From: an uncultured Cytophagaceae bacterium | GTDB taxonomy: Bacteria > Bacteroidota > Bacteroidia > Cytophagales > Microscillaceae | DNA length: 5,622 bases | Assembly: GCA_937899305.1 (NCBI GenBank) | Contig: CALDJV010000999.1 | Location: 1-5,622, forward strand | Direction of reading: 5' to 3' | Translations under genes and position numbers: made by a program | Shown: one piece after another, positions 1 to 5,318 of the stretch | Position numbering within the stretch: the stretch's first letter is position 1 | Layout of the letters: each line of letters opens with the position of its first letter | Notes under the pieces: generated by a model | Seen by the model: the letters and a program-made list of their open reading frames with translations, nothing else | What the model was told of the DNA's origin: nothing | The model's database searches: none

Positions 1-52
1 ATATTACACGCGTAAATAATCGCTATTCACTCGAGTCCTTAAGGAAACAGCA

Positions 53-94
53 TTGGACTGTCGACCGTGGACTATTGACTATTGACCATCGACT
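53..94. repeat. Six tandem degenerate heptamers, consensus DTBGACY
   Basis: Six consecutive 7-bp units fill these 42 bp with no gaps. Every unit has T at position 2 and GAC at positions 4-6; position 1 is A, G or T, position 3 is T, C or G, and position 7 is T or C. Examples are GTCGACC (60-66), ATTGACT (74-80) and ATCGACT (88-94). The pattern stops abruptly at 95 (TTAAAAC). The array lies 24 bp before the start of the tRNA methyltransferase gene, so it is in the spacer or leader of that gene. Its function is unknown. The strict core with free flanking positions suggests either a maintained protein-binding array or a spreading short repeat rather than simple slippage. Confidence 0.8.
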
Positions 95-118
95 TTAAAA
101 CTAAAAAACTCCTATCTT

Positions 119-859
119 TTGAATAACTACTTCCAATTCAAACAATTTCGAATAGAACAGGGCCAGACTGCCATGAAGGTATGTACCGACTCTTGTATTT
201 TTGGAGCTTGGATACAACCAAAACCGGAAGTTCGGTCGGTTTTAGATGTAGGTACTGGGACCGGACTTTTGAGTCTGATGCTGGCCCAAAGATGGTTAGC
301 TGAGGCAAACAAGGAGGAACATCGACAAATAGATGCAGTAGAAATAGAAGCTTTGGCTTATCATCAGGCCTGCCAAAATGTAGCTGCTAGCCCCTGGGCC
401 GATTACATTATGGTACATCATCAAGCAATTCAGGATTACGCCCAGCAAAATAATCAAATCTACGATTTGATTATCACGAACCCTCCTTTCTTTGAAAACC
501 ACCTAAAAACCCAACGTAAATCTCAAAATCAAGCCCTCCATAGTGAATCTTTGTCTTTTGATGAATTGCTAGAGGCCATTACTCATTTATTAGCGAGCGA
601 GGGGACACTGGCGGTGCTGTTGCCAGTATATCAGATGACTCAATTTGCCAAAAAAGCGGCCACGATGGGATTGTACTTGACTGAGGCTTCGCGCATTCAC
701 AATCACCCCAAAAAGCTTGATTTTAGAATGATGGCTTATTTTGGGCGTAATAAGCCTCAACCTGTTTTACCCGAACAAACCCTTTTTATTCGCAATGCAC
801 AGCAACAATATACTTCTGAGTTTATAGCGCTACTCAAGGACTACTATTTAATTTTCTGA
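119..859 (+). CDS. trmN6: tRNA1(Val) adenine(37)-N6-methyltransferase, TrmN6/YfiC-like
   Basis: A 246-aa cytoplasmic SAM-dependent methyltransferase, close to the 245 aa of E. coli YfiC/TrmN6, which makes m6A37 in tRNA1(Val). The Rossmann fold shows motif I DVGTGTG at residues 43-49, an acidic SAM-ribose position at Glu75 (motif AVEIE), and the N6-adenine catalytic motif NPPF at 121-124. The N-terminal run FQFKQF followed by AMKVCTD (18-24) is characteristic of this family. No ATG lies upstream in frame before a TGA at 83-85. The first ATG (173) would remove the conserved FKQF region, so the TTG at 119 is the most likely start. No Shine-Dalgarno sequence is seen, as is normal in Bacteroidota. 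The gene appears monocistronic: no neighbour follows closely and no clear terminator is visible after the stop. A related small-methyltransferase activity on another substrate cannot be excluded. Confidence 0.88.
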   Translation: MNNYFQFKQFRIEQGQTAMKVCTDSCIFGAWIQPKPEVRSVLDVGTGTGLLSLMLAQRWLAEANKEEHRQIDAVEIEALAYHQACQNVAASPWADYIMVHHQAIQDYAQQNNQIYDLIITNPPFFENHLKTQRKSQNQALHSESLSFDELLEAITHLLASEGTLAVLLPVYQMTQFAKKAATMGLYLTEASRIHNHPKKLDFRMMAYFGRNKPQPVLPEQTLFIRNAQQQYTSEFIALLKDYYLIF

Positions 860-1053
860 AAAACCCTGTTTCTGTAGCCTGAGAATAAAACTCCTGATTT
901 TCTATTAAATTAAATGGATGCAATCTTGTTGCCTTTATTTTCTGTTCCTATATTGCAACATTGTTGTATAAGCAGGTTTATTGCAAGACCAAAATACACT
1001 TTAATCCTAATACCAAAAAAATAATAATCGAAGTTCAAAGCAAATGAAGTGAG

Positions 1054-1211
1054 GGGCCATGCTTGTGAAGCTGGTCCGGTTCTGTTCAGATCTACAAAGC
1101 CAATGGTTTTGTCTCAAATCTATTGCTGGAAAAGATCCTGTTTGTAATCAAGACGCCAGGTGTTGCTGTGTAATTTAGCAAATAAAGTATTTAGCTTGAG
1201 CTGAAAATACT
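1054..1211 (+). ncRNA. Possible structured RNA: three hairpins in the intergenic region
   Basis: Three stem-loops can be folded by eye. SL1 (1054-1077) pairs GGGCCATGCTT with AAGCTGGTCC: ten pairs, one bulged T at 1060, a GTG loop, one G-U pair. SL2 (1094-1112) pairs ACAAAGCC with GGTTTTGT: eight pairs, an AAT loop, one G-U pair. SL3 (1186-1211) pairs AGTATTT with AAATACT and AGC with GCT, with a two-base bulge and a TTGA loop. The G-U pairs in SL1 and SL2 form only if the plus strand is transcribed. No promoter or poly-U terminator frames the region, and no known RNA family was recognised. This is a candidate only and could be chance folding. Confidence 0.2.
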
Positions 1212-1332
1212 GCGCTATAATCTTTATCAAAAAGCAATATCTATTGGGTAGATTTCAGCAGTTGTACAGCAAAAAACGCTTTTGAATAGCAGGTTTCTTA
1301 TTTTACAAATCTTTTTGGCAACTATTGAATTT

Positions 1333-1368
1333 TAATTAACATAATACGTAATTATGAATAATTAACAT
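1333..1368. promoter_or_regulatory. AT-rich box: direct repeat TAATTAACAT flanking a palindrome
   Basis: The 10-mer TAATTAACAT occurs at 1333-1342 and again at 1359-1368, 26 bp apart in the same orientation. Between and overlapping them is a perfect inverted repeat, CATAAT (1340-1345) and ATTATG (1351-1356), with a 5-bp centre ACGTA. The box lies roughly 165-200 bp upstream of the -33 element of the metalloprotease promoter. The layout resembles a regulator-binding site, but base composition here is very AT-rich, which raises the chance of coincidental repeats. No regulator can be named. Confidence 0.25.
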
Positions 1369-1410
1369 TTTAATAACTTTTCCAAATCAATAAATCATAT
1401 AATCAACTGT

Positions 1411-1560
1411 ATGATATTAAAAAATACTTCTCAGTTGGTTCCTTTCGTTCAAAAAAATTCCCTCCAGATTACATCTCACTTGTTTATAAAAGATAAAAAA
1501 GGGCTTTTAGCACTGTATGCGGTGATTTTGCTATTTGACTATTCTAAAAAAAGCAACTAG
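1411..1560 (+). CDS. Small open frame, 49 aa, hypothetical (doubtful)
   Basis: An ATG-to-TAG frame encodes 49 residues. The N-terminal half is polar and the C-terminal half has a hydrophobic run GLLALYAVILLF (residues 31-42) followed by DYSKKSN, which could be a single short membrane segment with a positive tail. I do not recognise it. Weak points are its small size, the lack of a well-formed promoter before it, and the fact that the metalloprotease promoter lies inside its 3' end (the TAG stop supplies the TA of the -7 box). It could be a real small membrane protein, a leader peptide, a gene remnant or chance. Confidence 0.2.
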   Translation: MILKNTSQLVPFVQKNSLQITSHLFIKDKKGLLALYAVILLFDYSKKSN

Positions 1561-1565
1561 TTTTG
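1534..1565 (+). promoter_or_regulatory. Bacteroidota-type promoter for the metalloprotease gene
   Basis: A TTTG -33 element (1534-1537) is separated by 20 bp from TAGTTTTG (1558-1565), an exact match to the -7 consensus TAnnTTTG of the Bacteroidota primary sigma factor. Transcription would begin near 1571-1575, leaving a leader of about 20 nt before the ATG at 1593. The leader is AT-rich and has no Shine-Dalgarno sequence. This also settles the start codon: a TTG at 1563 lies within the -7 box and would be outside the transcript. Confidence 0.7.
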
Positions 1566-1592
1566 CGGCTTGCAATAAACCAATATTTTATC

Positions 1593-4205
1593 ATGAAAAT
1601 ATACAACACAACTAAAGTGATGGTATTTGTCATGGCTTTATTGATGTTTTTCTCGGCAGATTTGACTGCACAAAGAAAAAAGAGAAAAAAAAATAAGGGC
1701 AAGGCAAGCACAAAAACTGTTAAAAAACCTGGTAAGGGTAGAAAAAAGGCAACAATCAAAAGCAAAACCAAGCGAAGCAAAGCTTTTGAAGGACTATTTA
1801 CAATATACCAAGATACGGTGAGTGGTAAGCTACAGATGGCCATTACCGAAGATCAACTCAATCAGGAATACATCTTTTTTGCTCAAGTAAAAAATGGTGT
1901 AACCGAAGCCTCTAACTTCCGAGGTGCTTACCGAGGTTCTACTGTATTTAAAATCTCCAAGTATTTCAATCGCATCGAGTTTACTGCCCAGAATACCTCC
2001 TCTTATTTTGACCCCAAAAATGCATTATCTAGAGCTGCTGATGCCAACATGAGCAAATCAGTATTGGCCAGTGCTAAGATTGTGGCTCACGACAAAAAGA
2101 CAAAAAAGTACTTGATTGGGGCCGATAACCTGTTTTTGAAAGAGACATTTACTATAGTATCTCCTCCTTCTATTCCTGGATTTGGCCGTTTTCGTTTCCG
2201 TTTGGGCCGCCTTAACAAAAACAAGTCTAAGGTATTGAGCATCAAAAATTACCCCGAAAACGCTAACTTAGCCATCGAATACGTATTTAGTAACCCCAAG
2301 CCAATCAATGGGGGAAGCCGTGCGGTAGCTGATGCTCGTAATGTGAGCATTCAGATGTATTACAGCTTGATAAAAATGCCAAAAAACGATTACGAGATCA
2401 GATACGATGATCCTCGAGTAGGTTATTTTGCGACTCAAGTCACTGATATGACTTCCAAAGAAGCCACCCCTTATCGTGATATGATTCACCGTTGGCATTT
2501 GAAGAAAAAAGACCCCAATGCTGCGCTTTCTGAACCAGTAGAGCCCATTACTTGGTGGATTGAAAATACAACTCCAGTAGAATTCAGAGAAACCATCAAA
2601 CAAGGTGTGTTGCAATGGAACAAGGCTTTTGAGAAAGCAGGTTTCAAAAATGCAATGGTGGTAAAAGTACAACCTGATGATGCCGATTGGGATGCGGGCG
2701 ATATTCGTTACAATGTATTGCGCTGGACTTCTTCGCCGAACCCTCCCTTTGGTGGTTATGGTCCTAGTTTTGTAAACCCTCGTACTGGTCAAATTCTAGG
2801 TGCTGATATTATGCTAGAATTCGTACACCATACCAACCGGGTAAAATTTGATCGTATTCTTGGATTCAGTGCCTTGACAGAAGATCAATCAGCGATGACA
2901 GAGCAAATGAAGCGTTTTAACAAAGAACACGCACATTGTAGCTTTGGAGATATGATGCACCAGAACCGATTGTTTGGCCAAATAGCGCTGGGTATTTTGG
3001 GTGCTACTGCAGTAGAAAAAGAAGGGATCCAAAAAGAAGCCATGCTCGAGCTCATTATGCATGAAGTAGGTCATACGCTTGGACTGAACCACAACATGAA
3101 GTCTAGTCAGTTATGGACTCCTGCCCAGTTGAACAACAAAGAGTTGATCAAAGGAAAAGCATTGACTGGTTCGGTGATGGACTATGCTGCTATGCACATT
3201 ACCAAAAACCGGGCACAGCAAGGGCACTACAATTCAGTAACGGTTGGCCCTTACGATGAGTGGGCAATCACATTTGGTTACAAGCCTAACATGTCGGCTG
3301 AGGCCATGGAAAAATTATTGGCTCGCTCTACCGATCCTAAACTTACTTTCGGAAACGATGCTGATGATATGCGTAGCCCAGGAAAAGCCATTGATCCACG
3401 GGTAAATGTTGGAGACTTGAGCAGCGATCAGATTACCTATTCTACAGATCGAATGGAGTTGGTAAATCAATTGATGAAAGGGCTCAAAGCCAAGATGATG
3501 GCTCAGAGTAAGGGGAAATCTCACCACGAATTGCGTACTGCCTACCTCATTATGAATGGCCAGAAAGCCCAAGCCAGCAATGTAGTTTCTCGTTACATTG
3601 GTGGAGTATACGTAGACCGGGCCATGATTGGTCAGGCAGGTGGCACCAAGCCTTACACTCCCGTGTCTTACGCGGACCAGAAGCGGGCCATGAAGTTTTT
3701 AACGAACTATACTTTTGCGCCCAACGCTTTCCAATCTGCGGCTAATTTGTACAATTACTTAGCTCCTCAGCGTCGTGGTTACAACTTCTTTGTTCGTCCC
3801 GAAGATCCTAAGATTCACGGTATGGCATTGGGCATGCAGCGTAACGTGTTGAGACATTTATTGCATTACAATACTTTGCAACGCATTGTAGACTCAGAAT
3901 TATATGGTAACAAGTATAAGTTGAGTGAAATGATGACCGACTTGAACAATGCTATCTTTAGAGCGGACATCAATCAAAACGTGAATACTTTCCGTCAGAA
4001 TCTACAGATTGAGTATACCAAAATGTTGATTAATATCATCAAAGGTAAAATCAGTCGTTTTTATCAGCACGCGGCCAAGTCTATGGCCTTGTACAACTTG
4101 CAAAAAATCAAAAGAATGGCTTCTGCTGGTTTTGGCAATACCAGTACCCTGGCCCACAAAGCCCACCTGAAGTTGTTGATAAACAATGCCTTGAATGGTA
4201 AATAA
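1593..4205 (+). CDS. Secreted zinc metalloprotease, DUF5118/DUF5117/Met-zincin (DUF4953) family
   Basis: An 870-aa protein in the usual size range of this Bacteroidota family. The N-terminus is a Sec signal peptide: hydrophobic core at about residues 9-22, likely signal peptidase I cleavage after LTA (residue 26), and no lipobox cysteine. Residues 28-63 are extremely basic (20 Lys/Arg in 36, no Asp/Glu). A DUF5118-like start (about 64-100) and a DUF5117-like domain (about 100-275) follow, then the motif RYDDPRVGYF (270-279), TWWIEN (320-325) and DWDAGDIRYNVLRW (365-378). The metzincin zinc site HEVGHTLGLNH has ligands His490, His494 and His500 and catalytic Glu491; the Met-turn is SVMDY with Met529. 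The key catalytic residues are intact. No type IX secretion C-terminal domain is seen, so a periplasmic or envelope location is inferred. Substrate is unknown. The ATG at 1593 was preferred because the promoter -7 box ends at 1565. It has its own promoter and a palindrome downstream, so it is probably monocistronic. Confidence 0.93.
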   Translation: MKIYNTTKVMVFVMALLMFFSADLTAQRKKRKKNKGKASTKTVKKPGKGRKKATIKSKTKRSKAFEGLFTIYQDTVSGKLQMAITEDQLNQEYIFFAQVKNGVTEASNFRGAYRGSTVFKISKYFNRIEFTAQNTSSYFDPKNALSRAADANMSKSVLASAKIVAHDKKTKKYLIGADNLFLKETFTIVSPPSIPGFGRFRFRLGRLNKNKSKVLSIKNYPENANLAIEYVFSNPKPINGGSRAVADARNVSIQMYYSLIKMPKNDYEIRYDDPRVGYFATQVTDMTSKEATPYRDMIHRWHLKKKDPNAALSEPVEPITWWIENTTPVEFRETIKQGVLQWNKAFEKAGFKNAMVVKVQPDDADWDAGDIRYNVLRWTSSPNPPFGGYGPSFVNPRTGQILGADIMLEFVHHTNRVKFDRILGFSALTEDQSAMTEQMKRFNKEHAHCSFGDMMHQNRLFGQIALGILGATAVEKEGIQKEAMLELIMHEVGHTLGLNHNMKSSQLWTPAQLNNKELIKGKALTGSVMDYAAMHITKNRAQQGHYNSVTVGPYDEWAITFGYKPNMSAEAMEKLLARSTDPKLTFGNDADDMRSPGKAIDPRVNVGDLSSDQITYSTDRMELVNQLMKGLKAKMMAQSKGKSHHELRTAYLIMNGQKAQASNVVSRYIGGVYVDRAMIGQAGGTKPYTPVSYADQKRAMKFLTNYTFAPNAFQSAANLYNYLAPQRRGYNFFVRPEDPKIHGMALGMQRNVLRHLLHYNTLQRIVDSELYGNKYKLSEMMTDLNNAIFRADINQNVNTFRQNLQIEYTKMLINIIKGKISRFYQHAAKSMALYNLQKIKRMASAGFGNTSTLAHKAHLKLLINNALNGK

Positions 4206-4211
4206 TAATGA

Positions 4212-4253
4212 TTTAATTTTCGGGTAGAGGAGCTCTTCTACCCGAAAATTAAA
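4212..4253 (+). terminator. 42-bp near-perfect palindrome between convergent genes, probable 3'-end hairpin
   Basis: Arms 4212-4228 and 4237-4253 are exact 17-bp reverse complements around a core GAGCTC (4230-4235); only the 4229/4236 pair does not match. In plus-strand RNA that pair is G-U, in minus-strand RNA it is A-C, so the fold is slightly better for the metalloprotease transcript. It starts 7 nt after that gene's stop and lies about 40 nt past the end of the convergent oxidoreductase gene. Unlike a standard intrinsic terminator, the T-rich stretch precedes the GC core and an A-run (4251-4258) follows on the plus strand. No U-tract follows on either strand, so it may act as an mRNA 3'-end stabiliser or transcription barrier rather than a classical terminator. 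Confidence 0.6.
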
Positions 4254-4293
4254 AAAAACAATGCTAAAGGGTTTTCTAATCCAGTAACCTCTC

Positions 4294-5181
4294 TTATTGA
4301 TAAGCCTCTTTTAGAAATGTGGCAATTGGTTGGGTTTTTCTTCCTAAGATTTGCTCTAAATCAGTCGTAGAGCTATCAAACAACCCTTCCGCAATCCCTA
4401 ACGAAAATACTGTCATCAGCCCAATGTATTCTGCGGGTACCCCAAGCTTGGTAAGCGTTGCCTTAAAATCGTCGGCATTGGGTGATACATAGCCAATATT
4501 TTCTCCAAAAATGTCAGAAAGGTAAGTGGCTATCTCTTCAAAAGTGACCTTCACACTTCCATTCAATTCGTAGATTTTGTTTTCATTTTGGGTAGGGTTG
4601 GCCAAGACATTGGCTCCTGCTTCGGCCAATTCTGTTCGGGCAACGAAAGCTGTTTTTCCTGAACCAGCTGGTAAAAACACATTCTTTGAGTTCAATAACT
4701 GCTCTTTAGTTCCCATAAACATCGCGGCTATTTCGCTGTAAATGTTATGACGAAGAATGGTGTATTTTAGGCCCGTATTTTTGATCCATGCTTCAGTTTT
4801 TAGGTGGTGACTCATCGCTTCATAAAGAGGAGAATCAGAGGATAAATCATTCAAACTCACGCTGGTGTAGAAGAGATGTCTTATGTTGGCAGCAGCAGCT
4901 ACTTCTATTACGTTTTGATGCTGGGGTAACCTGGCTGCGATGTCGCTACCCGACACAAAGTATAATTGAGTAATTCCAGCAAATGCTTTTTCTAACGACG
5001 CTTTGTCGGCATAATCACCTACCCTTACTTCAAAACCTTGATCAGCCAAAGCATTGGCTTTTTCGCTTTGAGGATCGCGTACCAATACTGCGATAGTGGC
5101 TGGATTTATTTTTTTGCTTAGAAAATTGGCGACGGCAGCACCCAGTCCGCCAGTGGCACCAGTGATTAAAATTTTGTCCAT
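4294..5181 (-). CDS. qorB: NAD(P)H:quinone oxidoreductase, QorB/YtfG-like (NmrA-type atypical SDR)
   Basis: A 295-aa soluble NmrA-like short-chain dehydrogenase fold, slightly longer than E. coli QorB/YtfG (286 aa), which reduces quinones with NAD(P)H. The N-terminal dinucleotide motif is GATGGLG (residues 8-14, GxxGxxG). Arg35 after the second strand fits NADPH 2'-phosphate binding. Features shared with QorB are a GDYAD segment, SGSD, a PQHQNVIEVA helix, an FYTSVS strand, the KTEAWI helix and TILRHNIYSE. The C-terminal part includes EGLFD followed by the closing LEQILGR helix. It is divergently transcribed from an HxlR-family regulator, the same pairing as qorB/ytfH in E. coli, which strengthens the assignment to quinone or electrophile detoxification. 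Expression is probably repressed by that neighbour through ACTTAC sites over the promoter. Another NmrA-family reductase, or a redox-sensing role without catalysis, remains possible. Confidence 0.85.
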   Translation of the reverse strand: MDKILITGATGGLGAAVANFLSKKINPATIAVLVRDPQSEKANALADQGFEVRVGDYADKASLEKAFAGITQLYFVSGSDIAARLPQHQNVIEVAAAANIRHLFYTSVSLNDLSSDSPLYEAMSHHLKTEAWIKNTGLKYTILRHNIYSEIAAMFMGTKEQLLNSKNVFLPAGSGKTAFVARTELAEAGANVLANPTQNENKIYELNGSVKVTFEEIATYLSDIFGENIGYVSPNADDFKATLTKLGVPAEYIGLMTVFSLGIAEGLFDSSTTDLEQILGRKTQPIATFLKEAYQ

Positions 5182-5206
5182 TTCAATTGATTAATAATTG
5201 ATATTA

Positions 5207-5292
5207 ACTTACTTTTAGTTAGTCAAAGCTAAAAAGTAAGTGTTTGCCAGTCAAGAACTTACAAATTGGTATTTAACTTACCTCTAGGTAAT
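5207..5292. promoter_or_regulatory. Cluster of ACTTAC half-sites, candidate HxlR operators
   Basis: ACTTAC occurs four times in the divergent spacer: plus strand at 5207-5212, 5257-5262 and 5276-5281, and minus strand at 5241-5236. The first is part of an imperfect dyad ACTTAC-TTTTA-GTTAGT (5207-5223) over the oxidoreductase transcription start. It also forms a longer inverted repeat with the minus-strand copy (10 exact bp, 5207-5216 with 5232-5241). The last forms TTACC-TCTA-GGTAA (5278-5291), next to the possible hxlR -7 box. HxlR regulators bind as dimers to such dyads near their own gene. The assignment to the adjacent regulator is inferred from position. Confidence 0.5.
5224..5254 (-). 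promoter_or_regulatory. Promoter of the quinone oxidoreductase gene
   Basis: On the minus strand the -7 box reads TAGCTTTG (5231 to 5224), an exact TAnnTTTG match. A TTG (5254 to 5252) lies 20 bp further upstream as the -33 element. Transcription should start near 5217, giving a leader of about 36 nt. One ACTTAC half-site (5241 to 5236 on the minus strand) lies between the two elements, and another ACTTAC-containing inverted repeat covers the start point, a layout expected for repression. Confidence 0.6.
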
Positions 5293-5300
5293 TATTGTTG
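5266..5300 (+). promoter_or_regulatory. Possible weak promoter for the HxlR-type regulator gene
   Basis: TATTGTTG (5293-5300) matches TAnnTTTG at all but one position. The nearest upstream TTG is at 5266-5268, leaving a 24-bp spacer that is longer than usual. It is the best candidate on the plus strand before the ATG at 5319, and the TTACC/GGTAA dyad (5278-5291) ends just before it, which would fit autoregulation. Confidence 0.3.
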
Positions 5301-5318
5301 ATAATCAATGGAATAGAT

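Larger units (their letters stand above)
860..1410. other. Long intergenic region, no convincing gene
   Basis: This is about 550 bp between the methyltransferase stop and a doubtful small open frame. All six frames are broken by stops, and only short open stretches remain (see rejected items). No strong rho-independent terminator for the upstream gene is visible. No TAnnTTTG promoter with a properly spaced TTG was found in 860-1410 on either strand; a TAGATTTG on the minus strand (1122-1115) lacks a partner at the right distance. What does stand out is a locally GC-richer part (about 1050-1180) with possible hairpins, then very AT-rich DNA from about 1320 to 1410 with short repeats. It may hold an unrecognised RNA, regulatory DNA, or the remains of a decayed gene. 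Confidence 0.6.

Noticed and set aside
29..45. Short palindromes ACTCGAGT (29-36) and TCCTTAAGGA (36-45) near the window start.
   Set aside because: They are short, with no partner or repeat elsewhere in the window; such palindromes occur by chance.
113..121. TATCTTTTG before trmN6 as a possible -7 promoter box.
   Set aside because: It has one extra T compared with TAnnTTTG, no TTG lies about 20 bp upstream, and it overlaps the start codon at 119.
1059..1178. A 39-aa ATG-initiated plus-strand frame with five cysteines, preceded by a purine-rich GAGGGG.
   Set aside because: The ATG is inside hairpin SL1, the composition is odd (CCC near the end), no family is recognised, and Bacteroidota do not generally rely on Shine-Dalgarno sequences. 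Likely chance.
1120..1254. A 44-codon open stretch on the minus strand ending at a TAG (1122 to 1120), with protein-like composition.
   Set aside because: It has no ATG start and no recognisable motif, and is bounded by stops on both sides. It might be a gene remnant but cannot be supported.
2268..2792. A long antisense open frame (174 codons) within the metalloprotease gene.
   Set aside because: It lies fully inside a well-supported coding sequence and its product resembles no known protein; it is a shadow of codon use on the other strand, as are the shorter antisense frames at 1544-1843, 2889-3092 and 3315-3572.
4788..4973. A plus-strand open frame of 61 codons opposite the quinone oxidoreductase gene.
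   Set aside because: It is antisense to conserved coding sequence, with no promoter or recognisable product.
5308..5316. A minimal ATG-GAA-TAG frame just before the regulator start, possibly a start-stop element.
   Set aside because: It is only two codons and out of frame with the regulator; no ribosome-binding signal supports it.
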